DNA of 64,000 nt. Source: Paraburkholderia azotifigens (GTDB taxonomy: Bacteria > Pseudomonadota > Gammaproteobacteria > Burkholderiales > Burkholderiaceae). Position 1 is the stretch's first letter, and the number at the start of each line of letters is the position of its first letter. Shown one piece after another: positions 55,970-64,000 of the stretch. The notes under the pieces are model-generated. The model made no database searches. It was not told where the DNA came from and was given only the letters and a program-made list of their open reading frames with translations. The DNA lies in contig NZ_VOQS01000005.1 of assembly GCF_007995085.1 (NCBI RefSeq), forward strand, positions 372,001 through 436,000, given 5' to 3'. The translations under genes were made by a program, and so were the position numbers.

Positions 55970-57790
55970 ATGAACGTACGCACCCTGGTTCTTGGACTGG
56001 CGGTGTTGGTTGCGACGGCGCTGAACTCGTTCCTTGCATATGCCGATCCGCAACTGGACTCGCTGATCAAGAACCCATCGAACTGGGCGGCGCAGGCAGG
56101 TGACTATGCGAATCACCGGTACAGCCCGCTCAAGCAGATCAACGAAAGCAATGTCGGCAAGTTGCAGGTCGCCTGGACGATGTCGACGGGCGTGCTGCGC
56201 GGTCACGAAGGTTCGCCTCTCGTGATCGGCGACACGATGTATATCCACTCGCCGTTCCCCAACAAGGTCATCGCGATCAACCTGAAGGATCAGACCTTCA
56301 TCTGGCAATACGAGCCGAAGCAGGACGCGTCGGTGATCTCCGTGATGTGCTGCGATACCGTCAACCGCGGTCTCGCGTACGGCGACGGCAAGATCTTCCT
56401 GCAGCAGGCCGACACCAAACTCGTCGCGCTCAACGCGAAGACGGGCGACGTGGTCTGGACCGCGCAGAACGGCGATCCGAAGGCGGGCGAAACCAACACC
56501 AACGCGCCGCACGTATTCGGCGACAAGGTGCTGACGGGCATCTCCGGCGGCGAGTTCGGCGTGCGCGGCCGTCTGATCGCGTACGACATCAAGACGGGCA
56601 AGGAAGCCTGGAAGGCGTACAGCACCGGGCCCGACAACGAGATGCTGCTCGACCCGCAGCAGACGATGACCTGGGCAGACGGCAAGATGCAGCCCGTCGG
56701 CGCGGATTCGTCGATCAAGAGCTGGAAGGGCGATCAGTGGAAGCTCGGCGGCGGCACCACATGGGGCTGGTACGCGTGGGATCCGAAACTGAATCTCGTC
56801 TACTACGGCACGGGCAATCCGGGCACGTGGAATCCGACGCAGCGTCCCGGCGACAACAAGTGGTCGATGTCGATCTTCGCGCGCGACCTGAATACGGGCA
56901 AGGCGAAGTGGGTCTATCAGATGACGCCTCACGACGAGTGGGACTATGACGGCGTCAACGAAATGATCCTCGCCGACATCCAGATGAACGGCAAGAAGAC
57001 GCCCGCCATCGTGCACTTCGACCGTAACGGCTTCGGCTATACGCTCAATCGCGAGACAGGCGAACTGCTGGTAGCGCAGAAGTACGACCCGGCCGTGAAC
57101 TGGGCGGACAGCGTCGACCTGAAGAGCGGTCTGCCCATCCGCAACGCGTCGTACTCGACGCAAAAGGCGGGTCCGGACCATAACGTGAAGGGCATCTGCC
57201 CGGCTGCGTTGGGTTCGAAGGACCAGCAGCCTGCTTCGTTCGATCCGGGCTCGAATCTGTTCCTCGTGCCGACCAATCACGTGTGCATGGACTACGAGCC
57301 GTTCGATGTCGATTACGTGTCCGGCCAGCCGTACGTGGGGGCGACGCTGTCGATGTATCCGGGTCCGAACGAGAAGGGCGCGATGGGCAATTTCATCGCG
57401 TGGGATGCGGCGAAAGGCAAGATCGTCTGGTCGAAGCCGGAACGCTTCTCGGTGTGGTCGGGTGCGCTGGCGACGGCAGGCGGCATCGTCTTCTACGGCA
57501 CGCTGGAAGGCTACATCAAGGCCGTGCGCATCAAGGACGGCAAGGAACTGTGGAAGTTCAAGACGCCGTCGGGAATTATCGGCAACGTGTTCACGTATGA
57601 GTATCAGGGCAAGCAGTTCGTGGGCGTGTATTCGGGCATCGGCGGCTGGGCGGGCATCGGCATGGCAGCCGGCCTGCAGAAGTCGACGGAAGGCCTCGGC
57701 GCCGTGGGCGGCTATCGCGAGCTGGCGAAGTACACGGCTCTCGGCGGGACGCTGTTCATCTTCGCCATTCCGGGCGGAACGAACGGCTGA
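55970..57790 (+). CDS. xoxF: Lanthanide-dependent methanol dehydrogenase XoxF (PQQ)
   Basis: The 606-residue periplasmic quinoprotein oxidises methanol. Residues 1-25 form a signal peptide ending LAYA. An eight-blade W-motif propeller follows, with the vicinal disulfide Cys127-Cys128 ([11 protein letters not shown]) over PQQ. The metal site is Glu195 (SGGEFG), Asn283 and catalytic Asp325. [11 protein letters not shown] supplies the extra Asp327 that marks lanthanide-dependent enzymes; calcium MxaF has Ala there. A ggaggag ribosome site precedes the ATG. It heads xoxF-xoxG-xoxJ. Confidence 0.97.
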   Translation: MNVRTLVLGLAVLVATALNSFLAYADPQLDSLIKNPSNWAAQAGDYANHRYSPLKQINESNVGKLQVAWTMSTGVLRGHEGSPLVIGDTMYIHSPFPNKVIAINLKDQTFIWQYEPKQDASVISVMCCDTVNRGLAYGDGKIFLQQADTKLVALNAKTGDVVWTAQNGDPKAGETNTNAPHVFGDKVLTGISGGEFGVRGRLIAYDIKTGKEAWKAYSTGPDNEMLLDPQQTMTWADGKMQPVGADSSIKSWKGDQWKLGGGTTWGWYAWDPKLNLVYYGTGNPGTWNPTQRPGDNKWSMSIFARDLNTGKAKWVYQMTPHDEWDYDGVNEMILADIQMNGKKTPAIVHFDRNGFGYTLNRETGELLVAQKYDPAVNWADSVDLKSGLPIRNASYSTQKAGPDHNVKGICPAALGSKDQQPASFDPGSNLFLVPTNHVCMDYEPFDVDYVSGQPYVGATLSMYPGPNEKGAMGNFIAWDAAKGKIVWSKPERFSVWSGALATAGGIVFYGTLEGYIKAVRIKDGKELWKFKTPSGIIGNVFTYEYQGKQFVGVYSGIGGWAGIGMAAGLQKSTEGLGAVGGYRELAKYTALGGTLFIFAIPGGTNG

Positions 57791-57830
57791 TCGCGCCGTT
57801 TCATAGAGGTTTCGCAGCAGCAGTGACGTG

Positions 57831-57859
57831 GCCGAAGACGCCTGTATGTGGTCTTCGGC
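57831..57859 (+). other. Hairpin between xoxF and xoxG
   Basis: GCCGAAGAC pairs perfectly with GTCTTCGGC around an 11-base loop, 41 bases after the xoxF stop. No T-run follows. It could stabilise the xoxF mRNA 3' end or reduce read-through, so that xoxF is expressed above xoxG. Confidence 0.45.
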
Positions 57860-57916
57860 TCCGCCGATCTGAATGACAAGCAGCTTCAATCGAAATGATA
57901 TTAGGGAGACGAACGC

Positions 57917-58354
57917 ATGAAAGGCCGCGTTGTGCTGTCGCTTGCAGGTGCGTTACTCGCGTTGAGCGCTTTACCTGTTGTCATGACCAATAGCTGGGGG
58001 CAGTCGTCGGATGCGCCTCAGGTTCAGAAGGTCGCCTATAAGGTTGTCGACGGCAACAGGGTCGACAGCGATACGTTGCAGGGATGGAAAACCTGGCGCG
58101 CGCTGGCGTGTGAACGCTGCCATGGCGCGAAGCAGGAAGGACTCGTGGGACCGTCGCTGATCGACGCGTTCAAGACGCTCGACAAGAACGAATTCCATCG
58201 CACGGTATTCGGCGGACGTGTCGACAAGGGCATGCCCGATTTCAGTTCGAGCCAGATGATGCAGAAGAACTGGGAAAACCTGTTCGCATACCTGAAGGGC
58301 CGCTCCGACGGCGCGATCAAACCGGGCGATCTGCAGGCGATCGATGCCAAATGA
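57917..58354 (+). CDS. xoxG: Cytochrome c XoxG, electron acceptor of XoxF
   Basis: The 145-residue periplasmic c-type cytochrome has a signal peptide (MKGRVVLSLAGALLALSALPVV) and one haem site CERCH (residues 65-69). A probable Met axial ligand lies in GGRVDKGMPDFSSSQMMQ. It should take electrons from XoxF. It follows xoxF by 126 bp, has an agggaga ribosome site, and precedes xoxJ, as in other xox operons. Confidence 0.92.
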   Translation: MKGRVVLSLAGALLALSALPVVMTNSWGQSSDAPQVQKVAYKVVDGNRVDSDTLQGWKTWRALACERCHGAKQEGLVGPSLIDAFKTLDKNEFHRTVFGGRVDKGMPDFSSSQMMQKNWENLFAYLKGRSDGAIKPGDLQAIDAK

Positions 58355-58456
58355 GCCAACCGGCGTCATGCGACTCTGCGTGACGCGCTTGCAAGCCTGC
58401 GCCCGCATGCTTCAGATGGCGCGCCACGCCTCATGACGCAAAACCCGGAGACCTCC

Positions 58457-59371
58457 ATGTCCGATCGCAGAACTCCCGTCGTCCATGCCGTCTGTGCGAT
58501 GCTGACGCTGTGCTGTGTCTGCGTCGGTGTTCCCCCGGCACGCGCGCAGGGCGCACCCGCGCCGAACCTGCCGAACAACGACGGCGCCGACAAGGTGCTG
58601 CGCGTCTGCGCCGACCCGAACAACATGCCGCTGTCGAACGACAAGGGCGAAGGCTTCGAGAACAAGATCGCGGCCGCGATGGCCAAAGACTTCGGCTACA
58701 AGCTCGAATACACGTATTTTCCGCAGCGCATGGGCTTCGTGCGGCATACGTTGCGCGACAAGGTGGAAAACAGCGACCAGTTCAAATGCGATCTGATCAT
58801 CGGTGTGCCGCATGGCTACGACATGACGTCGACGACGCGGCCGTGGCTGCATTCCACGTATGCGATGGTGTTCAACAAGCGTCCCGAGTTTGCGAGCATC
58901 AATGCACCCGCCGATCTGCTGAAGCTTCCGCCTGATCAGCTGAAGAAACTCAAGCTCGGTATCTTCACGCAGACACCTGCCGTCGACTGGCTGCTGTCGA
59001 ACAATCTGATCGACCAGGCCGTGTCGTATCGTGCGCAAAGCGGCGATCCGAACGCGTTTCCGGGCGAGATGATCCAGCACGATCTGGCGCAGGGCAACGT
59101 CGACGTGGTGTTCGTGTGGGGGCCGATTGCGGGTTACTTCGCGAAGCAGGCGAGCGATCGCGTGAAGCTCGTGCCGTTCCCGCCGCAGCAGGGCATCCGC
59201 TTCGACTATGAAATCTCGATGGGCGTGCGTTATGGCGAGAAGGCGTGGCACGACAAGATCGATCAGTGGATCGCCACGCATCAGGACAACATCAACCAGA
59301 TCCTGACCAGCTACGAAGTGCCGCTCCTGCCACTGGCGAGCGCCCCTGTCGCCGCGGATGCGCCGAAATGA
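58457..59371 (+). CDS. xoxJ: XoxJ periplasmic binding protein-like
   Basis: The protein of about 304 residues is the solute-binding-type protein linked with quinoprotein dehydrogenases. A signal segment (VVHAVCAMLTLCCVCVGVPPARA) is followed by VLRVCADPNNMPLSNDKGEGFENKIAAAMAKDFGYKLEYTYFPQRMGFVRHTLRD. The ATG at 58457 follows ggag; an earlier ATG (58433) lacks one. XoxJ is thought to help activate or metallate XoxF rather than feed a transporter. No ABC permease lies nearby. Confidence 0.9.
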   Translation: MSDRRTPVVHAVCAMLTLCCVCVGVPPARAQGAPAPNLPNNDGADKVLRVCADPNNMPLSNDKGEGFENKIAAAMAKDFGYKLEYTYFPQRMGFVRHTLRDKVENSDQFKCDLIIGVPHGYDMTSTTRPWLHSTYAMVFNKRPEFASINAPADLLKLPPDQLKKLKLGIFTQTPAVDWLLSNNLIDQAVSYRAQSGDPNAFPGEMIQHDLAQGNVDVVFVWGPIAGYFAKQASDRVKLVPFPPQQGIRFDYEISMGVRYGEKAWHDKIDQWIATHQDNINQILTSYEVPLLPLASAPVAADAPK

Positions 59372-60174
59372 CGGGCACCTGTGCAGCAGGCGCACGCGTC
59401 GGCGCGCGTGCGTTCGCGTGGCGCGGCGCGGCCGCGCTGGCGGCGCTCGCGGTGTCGATGACCTTGCCGCAGCCGGCGCATTCGGCCGATACGGCAGGCG
59501 GCGCCAGCGGCGCGGAAGCGCCCATCGCGCCCGCCGAGAAGCTGCTGTTTCTCACGCCGCATCTGCATGGCGTCGCGTCGCAGACGGAGCTGGACTATGC
59601 GCTCGTCGTGTCGGCGCCGCCCGACAAGCAGACGGACAGAGTGCGCGTGCTCGTCGCGAGCGCCGATAACGCGAAAAGCGACGCCTCTGTCAGCGATGCG
59701 AGCGGCAAGGTGCGGTTGCCTGAGAACCTGCCGTGCAATCCCGTGATCCTGTATTTTCTCGAGCGCGATATCGCGGAGATGGAGCAGGCGACGGGCGGCC
59801 AGCGGCGCTATTTCCAGCAGCGCGTGCGGCTTGCGCTGGCCGCGAGCCCGCCCATCACGGACGCGACGGTGCAGCTCGACGGCAAGACGGTGAAGGCGCG
59901 CAAGATTGTGATCCAGCCGTATTTGCACGATCCGAATGCGCAGCGCTTTCCGAAGTTCACGAGCAAGCGCTACACGTTCGTGCTGGCCGACGGCGTGCCC
60001 GGCGGCGTGTCGCTGCTGCGCACCGATGTGCCCGGCGACAACGACGACTTCGCGCATCCGCTGAAGACGGCATCGTTGAGCTATGAAGGCTCGTTGCGCA
60101 AGCTGCAGCCGCCTGCGAACGGTACGAAGTCGCCTTCGCCGAAGCCTGACAACGCCCCGCGCGCGAGCCGCTGA
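59368..60174 (+). CDS. Exported protein of unknown function in the xox operon
   Basis: The 268-residue protein has a long N-region and signal segment (AAALAALAVSMTLPQPAHSA). The mature part starts near KLLFLTPHLHGV and contains ELDYALVVSAPPDKQTDRVRVLV, PVILYFLERDIAEM and a basic tail. One conserved-looking cysteine (LPENLPCNPVILYFLERD). The ATG overlaps the xoxJ stop (ATGA), so it is translationally coupled to the xox genes. I do not recognise the family; a role in XoxF assembly or lanthanide handling is speculative. Confidence 0.7.
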   Translation: MTGTCAAGARVGARAFAWRGAAALAALAVSMTLPQPAHSADTAGGASGAEAPIAPAEKLLFLTPHLHGVASQTELDYALVVSAPPDKQTDRVRVLVASADNAKSDASVSDASGKVRLPENLPCNPVILYFLERDIAEMEQATGGQRRYFQQRVRLALAASPPITDATVQLDGKTVKARKIVIQPYLHDPNAQRFPKFTSKRYTFVLADGVPGGVSLLRTDVPGDNDDFAHPLKTASLSYEGSLRKLQPPANGTKSPSPKPDNAPRASR

Positions 60175-60250
60175 ATCTGTCGATGTGCCGTGAGCGACGT
60201 GCGGTGGCGTGCCCGCTGCCCGTCGCGATTCGCTGTGCGCATGGGAACGC

Positions 60251-61216
60251 ATGATGAACCTGATCCGCTCGCTGACGCTCCGGCAATTGCAGATCTTCGT
60301 GATCGCAAGCCGCTTGCCGAGTTTCGCGCGTGCGGCGGAGGAGCTGCACCTGACGCAGCCGGCGGTGTCGATGCAGATCCGGCAGCTGGAGGAGGCGATC
60401 GGCATGCCGCTATTCGAGCGGATTGCGCGACGCCTCACGCTGACGGAAGCGGGCGAACGGCTGTCGCATCACGCGAGCCGCATTCTCGGCGAGATCAAGG
60501 ATGCCGAGGACACGATGACATCGCTTGCACAGGCGGACAGCGGCTCGATCACGGTGAGCATCGTGAGTTCGGCGACTTACTTTGCGCCGAAGCTGCTTGC
60601 GCTGTATTCGAAGCAGTATCCGAAGGTGGACGTGCACTTTTCGGTCGGCAATCGCGAGACGTTGCTGCGGCTGCTGCAGGACAACGCGACGGATCTCGCG
60701 ATCATGGGCAGGCCGCCGCCTGAACTTGGCACGACGGCCGAGCCGCTTGCCTATCATCCGCATGTGATCATTGCGCCCGTTTCGCATCCTTTGCGCGATG
60801 CCCGTCGGTTCGACTTGCAGGAGCTTGCAGGGGATACTTTTTTGTTGCGTGAGCCTGGGTCGGGGACGCGGGCTGTGACCGAGCATACGTTTCGGCAGCA
60901 TCTTTTTACGCCGTCACGGTGCGTGACGCTCGGCAGCAATGAGACGATCAAGCAGGCTGTGATGGCCGGGATGGGCGTGAGCCTTATTTCTCTGCATACG
61001 CTTGGGCTCGAATTGCGGATGGGCGAAATCGCCTTGCTCGATGTGAACGGGACGCCCGTTGAGCGGACCTGGCAGATCGTGCATCTCTCCTCTAAACAGC
61101 TGTCGCCGACTTGTGTGATGTTTCGGAGGTTTTTGCTCGAGCGTGCCGAGCCTTTTCTTGAAGAGGAATATGCTGAGCTGGTGTTGCCGTTGTCTGCGCG
61201 GCGGGCGCGGCAGTGA
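60251..61216 (+). CDS. cbbR: LysR-type regulator, CbbR-like
   Basis: The 321-residue LysR protein starts with SLTLRQLQIFVIASRLPSFARAAEELHLTQPAVSMQIRQLEEAIGMPLFERI, very close to the CbbR helix-turn-helix. The effector domain has GNRETLLRLLQDNATDLAIMGRPP and HPHVIIAPVSHPL, again CbbR-like. CbbR activates cbb operons in response to metabolites. Here it lies 23 kb from cbbL, downstream of the xox genes, instead of divergent from cbbL. Two ATG codons (60251, 60254) are possible. It is followed by an intrinsic terminator. Confidence 0.82.
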   Translation: MMNLIRSLTLRQLQIFVIASRLPSFARAAEELHLTQPAVSMQIRQLEEAIGMPLFERIARRLTLTEAGERLSHHASRILGEIKDAEDTMTSLAQADSGSITVSIVSSATYFAPKLLALYSKQYPKVDVHFSVGNRETLLRLLQDNATDLAIMGRPPPELGTTAEPLAYHPHVIIAPVSHPLRDARRFDLQELAGDTFLLREPGSGTRAVTEHTFRQHLFTPSRCVTLGSNETIKQAVMAGMGVSLISLHTLGLELRMGEIALLDVNGTPVERTWQIVHLSSKQLSPTCVMFRRFLLERAEPFLEEEYAELVLPLSARRARQ

Positions 61217-61231
61217 GCGGTTTTTCTGTCT

Positions 61232-61258
61232 GCGACGCAGTCGCCATTCTGGTTTTTT
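61232..61258 (+). terminator. Intrinsic terminator after the CbbR-like gene
   Basis: GCGAC-gca-GTCGC (61232-61244) is followed by six T at 61253-61258. A near-identical hairpin in inverted orientation terminates the opposite transcript at 61985-62013. Confidence 0.6.
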
Positions 61259-61282
61259 GTCTTTTGCTTTTTGTTTTTTTCG

Positions 61283-61932
61283 CTGGCATCCGCGATTTCG
61301 TATCTGTACTTCATGCGTTGCCCCTGTGCGGGGCGGCACTTACTTTCTTTGCCGCCGCAAAGAAAGTAAGCAAAGAAAGCGGGCTAACACCGCCAATGCT
61401 AGTTATTGCCTGCGGGCCCCCAGCCGGTCCCGCACTCCAGACGGCAACACGCTATTTCTTGCTCGTTGCCAGCGTGCTAACTCACGCATCACCCGCTTCG
61501 CATGCCCGCGTCACGGACCGCGTTACCAGAAAGTCCACGGCCGCCCAGGTGGCAAACTGTGTGTAGGCAGTCGCGAGGGAAGTGCACCACTCCGGACTGA
61601 AAAGCGGGATCGGTGTCGTAGAAGCGCCAACGCGTAAGGCGCGACAAGCTACACACAGTTTGCCACCTGGGCGGCGCAGACGAGTCGCTGCCGCTGGCTG
61701 TGCTATGGGTGACTGGAGTGGGTGATGTGCCTGTTGAAGGCGCTGGCAACATGCGTTGAAAACTGCGTTGCCGTGTGGAGTGCGGGACCCGTCGGGGCCC
61801 GCAGGCGAACACAAGAATTAGCGGTGTGAGCGGCTTTCTTTTGCCTACTTTTCTTTGCCGCTGCAAAGAAAAGTAGGTGCCGCCCCGCACAGGGGCAACG
61901 CTAGCAAACCGCTACGAAACCGCGGATGCCAG
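61283..61932. repeat. ~650-bp nested inverted-repeat element, copy 2
   Basis: The same structure as copy 1 at 34301-34952: outer ctggcatccgcgatttcgta arms, a gcgttgcccctgtgcgggg block, an AAAGAAAGTAAG palindrome and an inner inverted GTGGCAAACTGTGTGTAG pair. The length is within two bases of copy 1. The central ggactgaaaagcgggatcgg block is present in the opposite orientation. No known protein is encoded. The 817-bp gap 61217-62033 holds only this element and the two terminators. Confidence 0.75.
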
Positions 61933-61984
61933 CGCAGCAAGAAACCTTCGCCCTGCGCAGGCAAACCGCAGATGCCAGCGCAGC

Positions 61985-62013
61985 AAAAAAATCCCGAACG
62001 GCGACTGCGTCGC
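61985..62013 (-). terminator. Intrinsic terminator after the cstA-ybdD genes
   Basis: On the minus strand GCGAC-gca-GTCGC is followed by a run of seven T (61985-61991). It lies 21 bases after the ybdD stop codon. Confidence 0.55.
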
Positions 62014-62033
62014 AGACAAAAAAAAGTCACCGC

Positions 62034-62240
62034 TCAACAACACTTCCCAGCGCCGCCGGCATACCGAGCATTCTGCCGCTCACGAAAGAACTCTTCATAA
62101 CTCATCACCTTGCGATCAGGATGAGTCGCAGCCATATGCGCGACATAGGTCTCATAGTCGGGCACCCCGACCATCAACCGCATGGCCTGCCCGAGGTAGC
62201 GTCCTGCGTTACGCACGTCATCGCGAAGTCCCGAGAACAT
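62034..62240 (-). CDS. ybdD: YbdD/YjiX family small protein
   Basis: The 68-residue protein has the YbdD pattern [48 protein letters not shown], ending in two cysteines. Such small proteins follow CstA/BtsT carbon-starvation transporters and are needed for their pyruvate transport activity. It lies 12 bp after cstA. Confidence 0.88.
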   Translation of the reverse strand: MFSGLRDDVRNAGRYLGQAMRLMVGVPDYETYVAHMAATHPDRKVMSYEEFFRERQNARYAGGAGKCC

Positions 62241-62252
62241 GGCACGCCCCGA

Positions 62253-64000
62253 TCATTGCGCGCCGCTGGCGCGCTGACCAGCAGGCAACACCTCGAACGG
62301 CGTCTCCCGCACAGTCGGCAGATTCGCGCGCCTGGCGCGCACAACGGCAAGCACGCCATACACCACCACGCTGACAACGACAAACATAAACACCCCAGCC
62401 AGCGCAGCATCGACGTAATCGTTGAACATGATCCGGTGCATCTGCTCGATCGACTTGGCCGGCGCGACAACCTTGCCCGCATCGGCAGCAGCACCGAGCT
62501 TCGCAGCATGCGCAAGGAAGCCAACCTTCGGATTCGCGTCGAAAATCTTCTGCCAGCCCGCCGTCATCGTGCAGATCAGCAACCAGACAGTCGGCACCAG
62601 CGTCACCCACGCGAAGCGCTCGCGCTTCATCTTGAACAGCACTACCGTGCCGAGCACCAGCGCAATACCGGCGAGCATCTGGTTCGAGATGCCGAACAGC
62701 GGCCACAGCGTGTTGATGCCGCCCAGCGGATCGACCACGCCCTGGTACAGGAAGTAGCCCCACGCCGCCACGCACAGCGCCGTCGCAATCAGGTTCGCAG
62801 GCAGCGATTCCGTGCGCTTCAGCGCCGGATGGAACGTGCCGAGCAGATCCTGCAGCATGAAGCGTCCGGCGCGCGTGCCCGCATCGACTGCCGTCAGGAT
62901 GAAGAGCGCTTCGAACAGGATCGCGAAGTGATACCAGAACGCCATCATCGCCTGGCCGCCGATCACCTGATGGAGAATCTGCGCCATCCCCACGGCGAGT
63001 GTCGGTGCGCCGCCTGCACGCGCGACGATCGTCGTTTCGCCGACAGCCTTCGCGGTCTGCGTCAGCATGTCCGGCGTCAGCACGAAGCCCCATTGCGACA
63101 CGGTCTGCGCAACGGCATCCGGCGTCGCGCCGAGCACGGCGGCCGGTGCGTTCATCGCGAAGTACACGCCCGGCTCGATCACGGCAGCCGCAACCAGCGC
63201 CATGATCGCGACGAACGATTCCATCAGCATCGCGCCATAACCGATGAAGCGCGCGTTGCGTTCGTTGTCGAGCAGCTTGGGCGTCGTGCCCGACGAGATT
63301 AGCGCGTGGAAGCCCGACACCGCGCCGCACGCGATCGTGATGAACAGGAACGGGAACAGGTTGCCCGACCACACGGGGCCCGTGCCGTCGACGAACTTCG
63401 TCAGCGCGGGCATCTTCAGTTCCGGCGCGACGACGAGAATGCCGATCGCGAGACCGAGAATCGTGCCGATCTTCAGGAAGGTCGACAGATAATCGCGCGG
63501 CGCAAGCAGCAGCCACACAGGCAGCACCGACGCGATGAAGCCATAGCCGATCAGAATCCACGTGAGCTGCGTGCCGCTGAACGTGAACCAGGCAGCGAGC
63601 GCCGGGGAATCGTGCACGCTCTGGCCGAACACGATCGACGCCATCAGCAGCACGAAGCCGATGATCGACACCTCGCCGATACGTCCCGGACGGATGAAGC
63701 GCGTGTAGACGCCCATGAAGAGCGCAATGGGAATCGTCGCGGCGACGGTGAACGTGCCCCACGGCGAATTGGTCAGCGCCTTCACGACGATCAGCGCGAG
63801 CACCGCGAGAATGATCACCATGATCAGGAAGGCGCCGAACAGCGCGATCACGCCGGGCACGGTGCCGAGTTCCATCTTGACGAGATCGCCGAGTGAGCGG
63901 CCGTCGCGCCGGGTGGAAATGAACAGCACGATGAAGTCCTGCACGGCGCCCGCGAACACGACACCCGCGAGTATCCACAGCATGCCGGGCACGTAGCCCA
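62253..64000 (-). CDS. cstA: Carbon starvation protein A (pyruvate/peptide transporter), N-terminus outside window
   Basis: The frame is open to the window edge; about 582 of the usual ~690 residues are present. Conserved segments are GMLWILAGVVFAGAVQDFIVLFISTRRDGRSLG, ITIACGAVSGFHALISSGTTPKLL and WPLFGISNQMLAGIALVLG. Many TM helices are present. CstA-type proteins take up pyruvate or peptides. It is coupled to ybdD, and there is no obvious C1 link. Confidence 0.93.
   Translation of the reverse strand, partial: GYVPGMLWILAGVVFAGAVQDFIVLFISTRRDGRSLGDLVKMELGTVPGVIALFGAFLIMVIILAVLALIVVKALTNSPWGTFTVAATIPIALFMGVYTRFIRPGRIGEVSIIGFVLLMASIVFGQSVHDSPALAAWFTFSGTQLTWILIGYGFIASVLPVWLLLAPRDYLSTFLKIGTILGLAIGILVVAPELKMPALTKFVDGTGPVWSGNLFPFLFITIACGAVSGFHALISSGTTPKLLDNERNARFIGYGAMLMESFVAIMALVAAAVIEPGVYFAMNAPAAVLGATPDAVAQTVSQWGFVLTPDMLTQTAKAVGETTIVARAGGAPTLAVGMAQILHQVIGGQAMMAFWYHFAILFEALFILTAVDAGTRAGRFMLQDLLGTFHPALKRTESLPANLIATALCVAAWGYFLYQGVVDPLGGINTLWPLFGISNQMLAGIALVLGTVVLFKMKRERFAWVTLVPTVWLLICTMTAGWQKIFDANPKVGFLAHAAKLGAAADAGKVVAPAKSIEQMHRIMFNDYVDAALAGVFMFVVVSVVVYGVLAVVRARRANLPTVRETPFEVLPAGQRASGAQ

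Overview
The window is high-GC betaproteobacterial DNA. Gene content and codon use point to Burkholderiaceae, most likely Paraburkholderia. This is inferred from red-type RuBisCO with cbbX, XoxF-type methanol oxidation, H4MPT-linked formaldehyde oxidation and Burkholderia-like repeat elements, not from a marker gene. About 50 kb (13.6-61.2 kb) forms a methylotrophy and autotrophy island.

Layout. 0-5 kb holds ordinary accessory genes: a truncated Asp-box protein, a DUF1348 protein, a short-chain fatty acid transporter, an acetylpolyamine amidohydrolase-like protein and a CDP-alcohol phosphatidyltransferase. 5.3-13.5 kb is an RND efflux operon plus an OmpR-type two-component system; the RND pump gene carries an in-frame amber stop. 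13.6-19.6 kb has PQQ-associated genes (DUF3280 protein, YVTN beta-propeller), a TonB-dependent receptor and a NarL-type histidine kinase. 28.98-19.5 kb, minus strand, is one tightly packed set: fhcB-fhcA-fhcD-fhcC, a cytochrome b561, pqqB-pqqC-pqqD-pqqE and a NarL-type response regulator. 29.3-34.2 kb holds a HisA-like protein and homologues of methanofuran-biosynthesis enzymes (MfnB-, MfnD-, MfnE- and MfnF-like, DUF447). 35.1 kb holds a 24-codon pqqA gene, far from pqqBCDE. 35.5-40.5 kb is the Calvin operon cbbL-cbbS-cbbX-cbbF-like-cbbP. 42.5-55.6 kb holds a DHPS-like protein, a DmrB-type reductase, a sigma-54 activator, dihydroneopterin aldolase, fae, a CitG-like protein, ATP-grasp proteins, mch, mtdB, beta-RFAP synthase and a pterin dehydratase. 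55.97-61.2 kb is xoxF-xoxG-xoxJ-unknown-cbbR-like. The window ends with ybdD and the 3' part of cstA.

How it works together. XoxF (PQQ, lanthanide) with cytochrome XoxG oxidises methanol to formaldehyde. Fae, MtdB, Mch and FhcABCD oxidise formaldehyde to formate on H4MPT and a methanofuran-like carrier. Formate would be oxidised to CO2 by enzymes not in this window, and the CO2 fixed by the Calvin cycle genes. The flanking genes probably make the cofactors. No mxaF is present, so methanol oxidation encoded here is of the lanthanide type only.

Most notable observations. (1) Sigma-54 type -24/-12 sequences lie upstream of fhcB, pqqA and the beta-RFAP synthase gene, with weaker ones before fae, xoxF and the pterin dehydratase gene; a sigma-54 activator is encoded in the same island. 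This suggests an unrecognised C1 regulon. (2) The tiny orphan pqqA lies between the repeat element and cbbL. (3) The FBPase-like protein of the cbb operon has lost the metal-binding signature of its family. (4) Two copies of a ~650-bp nested inverted-repeat element are present.
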